A DNA stretch of 64,000 nucleotides from positions 62,001 to 126,000 of the forward strand of contig JACOUT010000013.1 of assembly GCA_016177705.1 (NCBI GenBank), written 5' to 3'. Both the position numbers and the translations under genes were made by a program. The notes below the pieces were generated by a model. The model ran no database searches. It saw only the letters and a program-made list of their open reading frames with translations, and had not been told where the DNA came from. The DNA comes from Deltaproteobacteria bacterium. Lineage in GTDB: Bacteria; Myxococcota; UBA727; VGSZ01. Numbering within the stretch: the stretch's first letter is position 1; every line of letters starts with the position of its first letter. Positions 8,415 to 19,576 of this stretch are shown piece by piece.

Positions 8415-9829
8415 CCGTGCGCGCCCCCCGAGCGTGCGCCGCGCTGGGCTGCGCCGCGATGGCGATCGCTGCGGCGCTCAGCGGTTGCACCGCGCCGGGT
8501 GACGCCACCGTGCTCGCCTCCCTGCCCGAGCTCGAGAACCGCCTGCCGCTGCGCGAGCCCCGCGCCACGCTCGACGTGCTCGACGCCGAGGGTCGCGCCG
8601 CCGCGGTCGAGCTGGCCGAGCCCGTCGAGGGCGCGCCGACGCTGTTGCAGAGTCCGCTGCCGGTGCCGTGCACCGAGGCGGGCCAGTGCTCCATCGGCCT
8701 GCGCCTCGCGCCCGGCCGCTACCGCTTCGTGCTGCACGTGGCGGCGCAGGACCGGTGCGGCACCGAGGGCGAGCTGCTGCGCTTCGCCAGCGGCGAGGTC
8801 GAGGTGGCGGCCTTCGGGTCGAGCACCGCCGCGCTGCAGCTCGAGCGCGCTGACTTCGACGGCGATGGCGACGGCGTGCCGGCCTTCTTCGAGCTGCTCA
8901 CCTGCGGCCGCTTCGACGTCGTCGACGGCGCAGCACCCGCCGCGTGCCTCGACCCGGCCGACCCCTGCTGCAAGGAGGGCTCGCCGCTCGAGGGCCGCCG
9001 CACCGCGTTCGCCGGCGGCAGCCACACGCGCGCCGACGGCAGCGTTGCCGAGATCGCGCCCTTCGCCCTCGACGCCACCGAGGCCACCTGGCGCCAGCTC
9101 GCGCGCTGCGTGGCGGCGCGCGCGTGCCTGGTCAACCAGCCGGAGCACCCGGTGCGGCAGGTGATGGCGAGCGCGCCCGCCGACGAGCCCGTCTACGGGC
9201 TGACGCCCGCCGAGGCGGAGCAGCTCTGCGCCTTCGCCGACGCGCGCCTGCCGCAGGACGACGAGTGGGACTTCGCGGCCGCGCACCGAGACGCGGGCAC
9301 CCGCGGCCGCTACCCGTGGGACGGCGACGACCTCGGCGCGCTGGTGGTGCGAGTCGGTCAAGGGCCGAGCCGGGCACCCGCCGGCGACGACGACGTCGTC
9401 GGCTGCGATGCCGCCGACCCCGGCGTCAGCGCCAACCACCAGCGGCGCCAGGCGGCCTGCCCAGGCGCGCCCTTGCCGGTCGGCTCCTTCCCTTCCTCCA
9501 ACGTGCGCCGCGGCGCCGGCGTGCCGCTCGCCGACCTCGGTGGCAACGTGGCGGAGTGGACGGTGGTGCCGGGCGGTTCGCTGACCATCCCCGAGGTGCC
9601 CGACGGCGCTGCGGCGGTGGTGCTGCGCGGCGGCGATGCGACCAGCCCGATCGAGCTGCTCGAGAACGACATCCCGGTGGTGTCGAGGCAGCCGGCAAAC
9701 GGCGACGCGACGGCGTGGAGCACCACCGTGCGCCGCCTGTCGGCGATGGCGGGCGTGCGCTGCGCCGTCAGCGTCGACGACGGCACGACGGCGCCGCCGT
9801 TCGTCGCCGAGCCGAGCTGCGGCCCGTAG
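8411..9829 (+). CDS. Lipoprotein with formylglycine-generating-enzyme (SUMF1/FGE-sulfatase) fold
   Basis: 472 residues from a GTG at 8411 that overlaps the preceding TGA. The signal ends in a lipobox (ALSGC, Cys26). Residues about 30-170 are a beta-rich region, with a DFDGDGDGVP calcium-loop-like segment near 150. Residues about 200-460 carry FGE-sulfatase landmarks: LPQDDEWDFAA, RYPWDGD, LADLGGNVAEWT and a final AGVRCAV. Genuine sulfatase-activating enzymes need a specific active-site Cys pair, which I cannot place here, so this is more likely a binding or scaffold member of the fold. It is coupled to the PEGA gene and probably sits in the envelope with it. Confidence 0.8.
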   Translation: MTVRAPRACAALGCAAMAIAAALSGCTAPGDATVLASLPELENRLPLREPRATLDVLDAEGRAAAVELAEPVEGAPTLLQSPLPVPCTEAGQCSIGLRLAPGRYRFVLHVAAQDRCGTEGELLRFASGEVEVAAFGSSTAALQLERADFDGDGDGVPAFFELLTCGRFDVVDGAAPAACLDPADPCCKEGSPLEGRRTAFAGGSHTRADGSVAEIAPFALDATEATWRQLARCVAARACLVNQPEHPVRQVMASAPADEPVYGLTPAEAEQLCAFADARLPQDDEWDFAAAHRDAGTRGRYPWDGDDLGALVVRVGQGPSRAPAGDDDVVGCDAADPGVSANHQRRQAACPGAPLPVGSFPSSNVRRGAGVPLADLGGNVAEWTVVPGGSLTIPEVPDGAAAVVLRGGDATSPIELLENDIPVVSRQPANGDATAWSTTVRRLSAMAGVRCAVSVDDGTTAPPFVAEPSCGP

Positions 9830-9857
9830 CAGGTACCTCACCGCAGGCGGCGGCCCG

Positions 9858-10061
9858 TCACACCGGCTTGAACTTCCACTTGCCGTCGGACTCGGCCACC
9901 TTGAACTCCTGGCCGCAGTAGAAGCAGAGCACCTCGGAGCCGAGCGCAAAGCCGTCGTGGTACGGGTTGTGCGCGTTGCACTCCGGGCACTCGAACTCGT
10001 AGCGCAGCTTGCCCTTGCTCTCCGCCTTCATCTCGTCTTCGTCGTCGTAGCTTCGATCCAC
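9858..10061 (-). CDS. Small zinc-ribbon protein
   Basis: 67 residues with an acidic N-terminus and two CxxC knuckles (C25/C28 and C46/C49), a classic zinc ribbon. It lies 18 bp downstream of the Ser/Thr kinase on the same strand and is preceded by a GAGG stretch. Such ribbons bind nucleic acid or protein partners. The position suggests co-expression with the kinase, but a functional link is inference. Confidence 0.75.
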   Translation of the reverse strand: MDRSYDDEDEMKAESKGKLRYEFECPECNAHNPYHDGFALGSEVLCFYCGQEFKVAESDGKWKFKPV

Positions 10062-10079
10062 CTCATCCCCCCGTGCGCG

Positions 10080-13328
<3,249 letters not shown>

Positions 13329-13361
13329 CGCGGCCAGTCTAGGTTCCCTCGACGCTGCGGG

Positions 13362-14912
13362 TCAAAGCGCAGTGGGATGCGGGGGTTGCCGCGCGGCGTC
13401 GTGCCCGGGCGGGTGCGCGCCCTCGACGGTGGCGCGATACTGCAGGGCCTCAGCCACGTGGACGGCCGCCACGCGCTCGACGCCGGCAAGGTCGGCGATG
13501 GTGCGCGCGACGCGCCGCACCCGATCGTAGCCGCGGGCTGACAGGCCGAGCTTGTCCACCGCTCGCAGCAACAGCTTGCGCCCCTCAGCGTCGGGCCGCG
13601 CCGTCTCCTCCAGCGCAGCGGCGGCCAACCGGGAAGCCGGCGCCCCGCGACTGCGCTGTCGCTCACGCGCGCGCGCCACACGCAGCGCCACCGCGTCGCT
13701 CGGTTCGCCGGCTGCTTCGTCGTCGAGGGCGGCCAGGTCGACCGGCGGCACTGCGACGTGCAGGTCGATGCGGTCGAGCAGCGGTCCGCTGACGCGCCCC
13801 TGGTAGCGGCGCACGTCACCGGCGAGGCAGCGGCAGCGAGCGCTGCCGTGCCGCCCACACGGGCACGGGTTCATCGACGCCACCAGCAGGCAGCGCGCCG
13901 GGTAGCGCAAGGTGCCGGTCGCGCGCGACAGCACCACCTCGCCGCCCTCGAGCGGCTCACGCAGCACCTCCAGCGTGGCGCGCGCGAACTCGGGCAGCTC
14001 GTCGAGGAAGAGCACGCCGTGGTGCGCCAGGCTGACCTCGCCCGGGCGCAGCGGGTTGCCGCCGCCCACCAGCCCGGGCGGCGTGGTCGAGTGGTGGGGC
14101 GCGCGAAACGGGCGATGCGCGACCAGCCCTCCGCCGATGTTCAAGCCGGCCACCGAGTGCACGCGGGTGACCTCGAGCGCCTCGCCGTGCGAAAGCCCCG
14201 GCAGGATGCCGGGCAGCCGGCGCGCCAGCATGGTCTTGCCGGCGCCCGGGCCGCCGTAGAACAGCAGGTTGTGGCCTCCGGCCGCCGCCACCTCGAGCGC
14301 GCGGCGCGCGAACGCCTGCCCCTTGACGTCGCGCAGGTCGGGTTCGTTGGCGCGCGGCTGCGCCACTGCACCCTCGCTCACCACGGGCGCGCGCTCGTGC
14401 TGTCCGGCGCCGAGGTACGCGACCGCGTCGCCGAGCGTGCGCACGGCGCGCACCTCGACGTCCTGCACCAACGCGGCCTCGGGGGCGTTCTCGGGCGCAA
14501 CCAGCACGGTGCGGCGGCGCGCCGCCCGCGCGGCCTCGGCGGCGGCGATGGCGCCGCGCACCGGTCGCACGTCGCCGGCCAGCGACAGCTCGCCCAAGAC
14601 CAGCACCTCGGCGAGGGCCGCGGCCGGCAGGGCACCATGCGCCGCCAGGATGGCGAGCGCGATGGGCAGGTCGAAGCCGGTGCCGTCCTTCTTCACGTGC
14701 GCCGGCGCCAGGTTGACGGTGATGCGCGCGACCGGGAACACGAGCCCCGTGGCGGCGATGGCGGCCTGCACCCGCAGCCGCGACTCGCGCACCGCCGCCT
14801 CGGCCAGGCCGACGATGGTGACCGACGGCAGCCCCGTGCCGAGGTCGACCTCGACCTCGACGGCCAGGGCGTCGACGCCGCGCAGGGTGGCGGAGAGCAC
14901 GGTCTGTTGCAC
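13362..14912 (-). CDS. YifB/ComM-family AAA+ ATPase (Mg-chelatase-like)
   Basis: 516 residues from a GTG at 14912, matching the usual length of about 506. The N-terminal domain (LSATLRGVDALAVEVEVDL) is the Lon-protease-like fold of YifB. The AAA+ core has Walker A GGPGAGKT, Walker B VLFLDELPEF and a Cys cluster (NPCPCG...CRC) typical of the family. Residues 420-500 are the Mg-chelatase-type C-terminal lid. ComM members are hexameric helicases promoting branch migration during natural transformation, so this may aid DNA uptake or recombination. Upstream in-frame codons would overlap the divergent ribE gene and were excluded. Confidence 0.93.
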   Translation of the reverse strand: MQQTVLSATLRGVDALAVEVEVDLGTGLPSVTIVGLAEAAVRESRLRVQAAIAATGLVFPVARITVNLAPAHVKKDGTGFDLPIALAILAAHGALPAAALAEVLVLGELSLAGDVRPVRGAIAAAEAARAARRRTVLVAPENAPEAALVQDVEVRAVRTLGDAVAYLGAGQHERAPVVSEGAVAQPRANEPDLRDVKGQAFARRALEVAAAGGHNLLFYGGPGAGKTMLARRLPGILPGLSHGEALEVTRVHSVAGLNIGGGLVAHRPFRAPHHSTTPPGLVGGGNPLRPGEVSLAHHGVLFLDELPEFARATLEVLREPLEGGEVVLSRATGTLRYPARCLLVASMNPCPCGRHGSARCRCLAGDVRRYQGRVSGPLLDRIDLHVAVPPVDLAALDDEAAGEPSDAVALRVARARERQRSRGAPASRLAAAALEETARPDAEGRKLLLRAVDKLGLSARGYDRVRRVARTIADLAGVERVAAVHVAEALQYRATVEGAHPPGHDAARQPPHPTAL

Positions 14913-15015
14913 GTCGCGGCGCCAAGCAGGTGCCGTGCCCGGCCGCGCGGATTGCCGGCGCCGGGCGCAACAGCCGAGGCTTGCGCCGTTCCAGTGGCGC
15001 CGGCATGGTGCCGCC

Positions 15016-15618
15016 ATGTTCACCGGGATCGTCGAGGGCTGCGGCACCATCGAGAGCGTCGAGCGCACGCCGGGCGGCGCGCGCGCCGTGGTGCGGCACT
15101 CGCTCGATTGGGCCGACTGCGCGATCGGCGACTCCGTGGCCATCGACGGCGTCTGCTTGACCGCAGTGGCGCTCGCGCCCGGCCGCGCCACCTTCGAGCT
15201 TGGGCCCGAGACGCTCGCCGTCACCACGCTCGGCGCGCTGGCAGCCGGCGCGCGCGTCCACCTCGAGCGCGCGCTCGCCATGGGCGGCCGGCTCGACGGC
15301 CACCTGGTGCTCGGCCACGTCGACGCCGTGGGCAGCGTGAGCGCGCGGCGCGACGCGCCCGACGCGCTGTTCCTGCGCTTCACGGCGCCTGACAGCGTGC
15401 TGCGCTACTGCATCGCCAAGGGCAGCGTCACCATCGACGGCACCAGCCTGACCATCAACACGGTGGACGCCCAGGGCTTCGAGGTCTGCTTGATCCCGCA
15501 CACGCTGGTCGTCACCAAGCTCGGCGACAAGCGCGTCGGCGACCGCGTCAACCTGGAGGCCGACGTGATCGGTAAGTACGTCGAGCGCCTGCTCGGCCCG
15601 CGCCTCGCCGCCAAATAG
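15016..15618 (+). CDS. ribE: Riboflavin synthase alpha subunit
   Basis: 200 residues, normal length. It begins with the family signature MFTGIVEGCGTI and contains two homologous lumazine-binding barrels (about 1-97 and 98-200), with GDSVAIDGVCLTAV in the first and KGSVTIDGTSLTI in the second. It dismutates two 6,7-dimethyl-8-ribityllumazine molecules to riboflavin plus the pyrimidine precursor, in the cytoplasm. It is the first gene of a rightward riboflavin operon and is divergent from yifB. Confidence 0.97.
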   Translation: MFTGIVEGCGTIESVERTPGGARAVVRHSLDWADCAIGDSVAIDGVCLTAVALAPGRATFELGPETLAVTTLGALAAGARVHLERALAMGGRLDGHLVLGHVDAVGSVSARRDAPDALFLRFTAPDSVLRYCIAKGSVTIDGTSLTINTVDAQGFEVCLIPHTLVVTKLGDKRVGDRVNLEADVIGKYVERLLGPRLAAK

Positions 15619-15673
15619 CTTGCTACATAACCAACGGGTTTACTGCGCGAATCGCGCCACCTACGAGCACCGT

Positions 15674-16951
15674 ATGCCGCACACCAACAAGCCCGTGACG
15701 CTCCCCAAGGCCGCGAAGCTCGGCCTCGCCAAGGCCGAACCGTCGCTGCTCGAGCGCTTCGGCGACACGCCCGAGGAGCGCGTGCGCGCCGCCATGGACG
15801 CGCTGGCGCGTGGCAAGGCCATCATCCTGGTCGACGACGAGGACCGCGAGAACGAGGGCGACCTGGTGGTCGCCGCCGAGAAGACCACGCCAGAGCTGAT
15901 CAACTTCATGGCGCGCGAGGGGCGAGGCCTCATCTGCCTCACGCTCACCGATGAGCGCCTGCAGAAGCTCGATTTGCCGCCCATGGTCGAGAAGAACACG
16001 GCGTCGCTTGGCACCGCCTTCACCGTCAGCATCGAGGCGAAGGAGGGCGTCACCACCGGCATCTCGGCCGCCGATCGCGCGCGCACCGTGCAGGTCGCCA
16101 TCGACGACGCCAGCGGCCCCGCCGACCTGGTGCGTCCCGGCCACGTGTTCCCGCTGCGCGCGCAGCCGGGCGGCGTGCTCGTGCGTACCGGGCAGACCGA
16201 GGGCTCGGTCGACCTCTGTCGCCTGGCTGGCCTCAAGCCCGCCGGGGTCATCTGCGAGATCCTGAACGACGACGGCACCATGGCGCGCCTGCCCGATCTG
16301 GTGACCTTCGCCGAGCGCCACGACACCCTCATCTGCTCCATCGCCGACATCATCGCCTTCCGCCTGCAGCACGAGAGCCTGGTGGAGCGGGCGGCGGTCG
16401 CCACCGTCGACACGCCCTACGGCCAGCTTCGCGCCATGGCGTTTCGCGGCCTCACCAAGGGGCCAAGCGGCGTGGCGCCCGAGGCGCTCGCGCTCGTCCG
16501 CGGCACCGACGAGGAGATCCACGCCGCCAGCTCGGCAGGCATGGCGCCGCTGGTGCGCGTGCACTCGGGCGATCCGCTCACCGACGTATTCGGCGGCATC
16601 CTCGACAAGGGCGGGCTGCACCTGCACGCGTCCATCCGTCAGGTCGCCGCCGAGCCGGTCGGCGTCATCCTCTACCTGCCGAAGGAGCCCGAGCCCATCC
16701 GCGTCGTCGACGCGCTGAACGCCGTCGAGGCCGCCCGGCACGAGGGCAAGGGCCTGCCCGAGCGCGACCGCGCGCCCAAGGGGCAAAGCCCGGTGGTGCG
16801 CCACTACGGCACTGGCGCGCAGATCCTGCGCAGCCTGGGCATCACGCGCATGCGGCTGTTGACCAACAACCCGGTGCGCTTGAACGCGCTGCACGGCTTC
16901 GGCATCGAGATCACCGACAGCGTGCCCATCGACGTCGGCGGGGCGCGCTGA
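15674..16951 (+). CDS. ribBA: RibBA-type protein: active DHBP synthase fused to a degenerate GTP cyclohydrolase II domain
   Basis: 425 residues from the ATG at 15674; an earlier TTG at 15620 in the same frame is less likely. The first half is 3,4-dihydroxy-2-butanone-4-phosphate synthase with intact DDEDRENEGD (54-63), RPGHVFPLRA and TEGSVDL motifs. The second half keeps the GCHII fold landmarks (YGTGAQILRSLGI, RLLTNNP) but not its chemistry: the segment near 296-310 lacks the three zinc-binding cysteines, and the EGRGIGL-type catalytic stretch reads PKEPEPIRV at about 336. So this gene should supply DHBP only, resembling RibBX proteins. Its stop overlaps the ribH start. Confidence 0.93.
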   Translation: MPHTNKPVTLPKAAKLGLAKAEPSLLERFGDTPEERVRAAMDALARGKAIILVDDEDRENEGDLVVAAEKTTPELINFMAREGRGLICLTLTDERLQKLDLPPMVEKNTASLGTAFTVSIEAKEGVTTGISAADRARTVQVAIDDASGPADLVRPGHVFPLRAQPGGVLVRTGQTEGSVDLCRLAGLKPAGVICEILNDDGTMARLPDLVTFAERHDTLICSIADIIAFRLQHESLVERAAVATVDTPYGQLRAMAFRGLTKGPSGVAPEALALVRGTDEEIHAASSAGMAPLVRVHSGDPLTDVFGGILDKGGLHLHASIRQVAAEPVGVILYLPKEPEPIRVVDALNAVEAARHEGKGLPERDRAPKGQSPVVRHYGTGAQILRSLGITRMRLLTNNPVRLNALHGFGIEITDSVPIDVGGAR

Positions 16952-17451
16952 TGCGCGCGGTGCCGACCCGTCCGCCCGCGCGCGAGGCGCGCGCCGACGA
17001 CCGCACGTTTGCGGTGGTGGCGAGCCGGTTCAACGGCGCCATCGTCGAGAAGTTGGTCGAAGGCGCGGTCGACACCTTGACCACGCGCGGCGCCGCGAGC
17101 GGCGACGTCCACGTGCTGTGGGTGCCGGGCGCGCTCGAGCTGCCGCTGGCTGCGCAGCGCGCGCTCGACGTGCTCGGCGTGCATGCGGTCGTCTGCGTTG
17201 GCTGCGTCATCCAGGGCGGCACCGACCACTACCAACACGTGTGTCGCGCCACCGTCGACGGCATCCAGCAGGTGTCGCTGGCGCAGGACGCGGTGGTGAC
17301 CAACGGCGTGCTCACGGTGGCGACCCTGGCGCAGGCCGAGGAGCGCGCCGGCGGCGCGCACGGCAACAAGGGCGCCGAGGCGGCGGCAGCAGCGGTCGAG
17401 CTGCTCGACCTGCTGGCCCGCCTCGAAGACGGCGAGGACGGAGCGGACTGA
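16951..17451 (+). CDS. ribH: 6,7-dimethyl-8-ribityllumazine synthase
   Basis: 166 residues, normal length. It has FAVVASRFNGAIVEKL at the N-terminal substrate site, WVPGALELP, and GGTDHYQHV with the catalytic histidine. It condenses DHBP with the aminopyrimidine, the step before riboflavin synthase, and usually forms an icosahedral shell. TGATG overlaps with both ribBA and nusB show tight translational coupling in the riboflavin operon. Confidence 0.96.
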   Translation: MRAVPTRPPAREARADDRTFAVVASRFNGAIVEKLVEGAVDTLTTRGAASGDVHVLWVPGALELPLAAQRALDVLGVHAVVCVGCVIQGGTDHYQHVCRATVDGIQQVSLAQDAVVTNGVLTVATLAQAEERAGGAHGNKGAEAAAAAVELLDLLARLEDGEDGAD

Positions 17452-17891
17452 TGGGCACCAAGCGGCAGGCGCGCGAGATCGCGCTGCAGATCCTGTACCC
17501 GGTCGACATGACCGGCCTGGCGGTCGACGACGCGCTCGCGCGCTTCTTCGACAGCTTCGACGCCGAGCCGAAGGCGCGCGCGCGCGCGGAGCAGATCGTG
17601 CGGCGCGTACACGCCGAACGCGCGCGCATCGACGAGGTGCTGGCGCAAGCGAGCCCGCGTTGGCGCCTCGAGCGCATGGCGCTGGTCGACCGCAACTTGC
17701 TGCGGCTGTGCGTGCACGAGCTGCTGTTCGACCTCGAGACGCCGGCGCGCGTGGTCATCGACGAAGGCGTCGAGATCGCCAAGCGCTTCGGCGCCGAGGA
17801 GAGCGCGCGCTTCGTCAACGGCGTGCTCGACGCCGCCGCGCGCGCGCTCGGTCGCCTCGAGGGCGCTGCGCCCGAAGGGGGCACGCCATGA
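17451..17891 (+). CDS. nusB: Transcription antitermination factor NusB
   Basis: 146 residues, all-helical. It shows RQAREIALQILYPVDM at the start, LVDRNLLRLCVHELLF in the middle and the family-typical VVIDEGVEIAKRFGAEESARF near the end. NusB binds boxA RNA with ribosomal protein S10 for rRNA antitermination. Linkage to ribH is widespread in bacteria. The start overlaps the ribH stop, and its own stop overlaps the next ATG. Confidence 0.96.
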   Translation: MGTKRQAREIALQILYPVDMTGLAVDDALARFFDSFDAEPKARARAEQIVRRVHAERARIDEVLAQASPRWRLERMALVDRNLLRLCVHELLFDLETPARVVIDEGVEIAKRFGAEESARFVNGVLDAAARALGRLEGAAPEGGTP

Positions 17892-18592
17892 GCAACGGCG
17901 ACAAGAAGGCAGACGAGAAGAAGCCCGACACCACCAAGAAGCTCGACGAGAAGCGAACCGACACCAAGAAGCTCGACGACAAGCGGGCCGACGAAAAGAA
18001 GCCCGACGACAAGAAACAGGAGCGCAAGCCCGAGACGCAAACGCCGCGAAAGAACGAGACCGGCGTGCCGGGCAAGCGGCTGTGGGTCGACCCGACGCTG
18101 CAGGCCGTCGATGCGCTCGACGTCGAGACCGTCGCGATCGGGCTCTGCTCCGACGTGCGTCCGCTCGCCGGCGGCGCCGGCTTCATCGACTGGCGCATGT
18201 GCGGCGGCCTGTCCGAGCTGCTGCGACGGGGCACCATCACCGGCAAGGCCGGCGAGCAGGTGCTGCTGCCGACCAACGGCATGATCCCCGCCGGGCGCAT
18301 CCTGGTGTTCGGCTGGGGGCCGAAGTCGGCGTTGCTCGACAACGCGGTGGCGCGGTTGGCGTGGATGGCGCAGGTGCTGACGCGCGCGGGCTCGCACCGC
18401 ATCGCGGTCGCCCTGCCCGAGCCAGCGGGCATCCTGGTCGGTCTCGTCGAGGAGCACCTGCGCAAGCCGCTTGGCGAACGGCTGTCGATCGTGTTCGGAC
18501 CGGACGCGCTGATGTCGGACGCCAAGGACACGCGTCCGATCCCGGCGGCGCCTCCGCCATCGCCGCCGGCGCCGACGACCACGACGACGTAA
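17888..18592 (+). CDS. Orphan leucine-aminopeptidase (M17) N-terminal-domain protein with Lys/Asp-rich tail
   Basis: 234 residues. Residues 1-58 are a low-complexity Lys/Asp/Glu tract with DEKKPD- and KKLDDK-type repeats. Residues about 62-205 resemble the macro-like N-terminal domain of M17 aminopeptidases (ETVAIGLCSDVRPL, DWRMCGGLSELL, VLLPTNGMIPAGRILVFGWG). The catalytic C-terminal metallopeptidase domain is missing, so it cannot be a peptidase. A Pro/Thr-rich tail closes it. The ATGA overlap with nusB places it in the riboflavin/nusB operon. A ligand-binding role is possible; function is unknown. Confidence 0.8.
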   Translation: MSNGDKKADEKKPDTTKKLDEKRTDTKKLDDKRADEKKPDDKKQERKPETQTPRKNETGVPGKRLWVDPTLQAVDALDVETVAIGLCSDVRPLAGGAGFIDWRMCGGLSELLRRGTITGKAGEQVLLPTNGMIPAGRILVFGWGPKSALLDNAVARLAWMAQVLTRAGSHRIAVALPEPAGILVGLVEEHLRKPLGERLSIVFGPDALMSDAKDTRPIPAAPPPSPPAPTTTTT

Positions 18593-18596
18593 CGAG

Positions 18597-19502
18597 CTAG
18601 TTCGCCCGGTCCTTGCCGAACACCTTCATCACCTCTTGCAGGTCGCTCCACGCCTCGCGCTTGCGCGTCTTCGAGGGGTCGGTCTCCTCGCGCAGCAGGT
18701 AGCTCGGGTGATACGTAGGCATCAGCGGGATGCCGCGGTACTCTTGCCAGCCGCCGCGCAGCCTCGTGATCGGCGTCTTGCTGCGCAACAGCGTCTGCGC
18801 CGCGTGCCGTCCGAGCGCGACGATGACGAGCGGGTGCAGAATGGCGAGCTGCGCCTGCAGGAACGGCTCGCAGGCGAGCACCTCGTCGGGCTCGGGGTCG
18901 CGGTTGCTCGGCGGGCGACACTTGACGACGTTGCAGATGTAGACGTCGTCGCGCCGGAAGCCCATGGCCTCGATCATCTTGGTCAAGAGCTGGCCCGCCT
19001 TGCCGACGAACGGGATGCCCTGGCGATCTTCGTCGGCGCCCGGGCCTTCGCCGACGAACACCAGCGCCGCGTTCGGGTTGCCGACGCCGAACACCAGACG
19101 CGAGCGGCCGCGGTGCAGCTTGCAGCGCGTGCACTCCCCGATCACCTCGGTGCGCAGCTTCTCGAGCTTGTCGGCGTTCGTCGCCTCGGAGGCGAGGATG
19201 GCCGCGATCGCCTCCGCCGCGGCGCCGCCGATGGGGGGGGGTACCACCGGCAGCGGGGCGCTCGCCACGCGCGGTGTGGCGGGCGGCGTGGCCGGCGGTG
19301 CGGCGACCGGCGGTGGACGCACAGGCGCGGACGGCGCTCGTGGCGTTGCCGCCGGAGCCACCGGCATCGAGGCGCGCGGCGCGGCGAAGGCGGGGCGCGG
19401 CAGGTGATCGATGCCGCCGGCGGCGGCGTGCTCGAGCGCCCCCTGCAAGCCGCGCGCGAGGATCGCGATGGCGCTGTTCCGGTCGTCGTCGAGGTCGCTC
19501 AT
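18597..19502 (-). CDS. Family 4 (iron-sulfur) uracil-DNA glycosylase
   Basis: 301 residues. A Pro/Ala-rich linker of about 100 residues precedes the enzyme domain. Features of family 4 are GEGPGADEDRQG (active-site loop), the 4Fe-4S cysteines (CTRC, then KC...AC with 16 residues between), and the HPSYLLR motif. It removes uracil from deaminated DNA, fitting a very GC-rich genome with high cytosine-deamination load. The N-terminal linker is longer than in most family members. The Pro codons around 19233-19241 form a nine-base homopolymer. Confidence 0.94.
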   Translation of the reverse strand: MSDLDDDRNSAIAILARGLQGALEHAAAGGIDHLPRPAFAAPRASMPVAPAATPRAPSAPVRPPPVAAPPATPPATPRVASAPLPVVPPPIGGAAAEAIAAILASEATNADKLEKLRTEVIGECTRCKLHRGRSRLVFGVGNPNAALVFVGEGPGADEDRQGIPFVGKAGQLLTKMIEAMGFRRDDVYICNVVKCRPPSNRDPEPDEVLACEPFLQAQLAILHPLVIVALGRHAAQTLLRSKTPITRLRGGWQEYRGIPLMPTYHPSYLLREETDPSKTRKREAWSDLQEVMKVFGKDRAN

Positions 19503-19536
19503 GGCTTGCCCTTTCGGCAGATGGCGCCTCGCGCGG

Positions 19537-19566
19537 TTGACGTCAAATCCGGGTCGGCGGTACGTT
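19537..19566 (+). promoter_or_regulatory. Putative sigma-70 promoter for the sigma-like gene
   Basis: TTGACG at 19537-19542 and TACGTT at 19561-19566 are separated by 18 bp. The ATG at 19577 lies 10 bp past the -10 box, so the transcript would have almost no leader. Confidence 0.4.
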
Positions 19567-19576
19567 GTGCCGCGAC

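Noticed and set aside
8411-9829. Assigning the FGE-fold lipoprotein as a sulfatase-modifying enzyme
   Set aside because: The fold landmarks are present but I cannot locate the active-site cysteine pair, and no sulfatase gene is nearby.
14913-15015. Possible FMN riboswitch before ribE
   Set aside because: The 103-bp divergent gap is too short for a complete RFN element plus expression signals, and I could not find its conserved segments.
15620-15673. TTG at 15620 as the ribBA start
   Set aside because: It adds 18 residues with no family similarity and lacks a clear ribosome site; ATG at 15674 gives a normal N-terminus.
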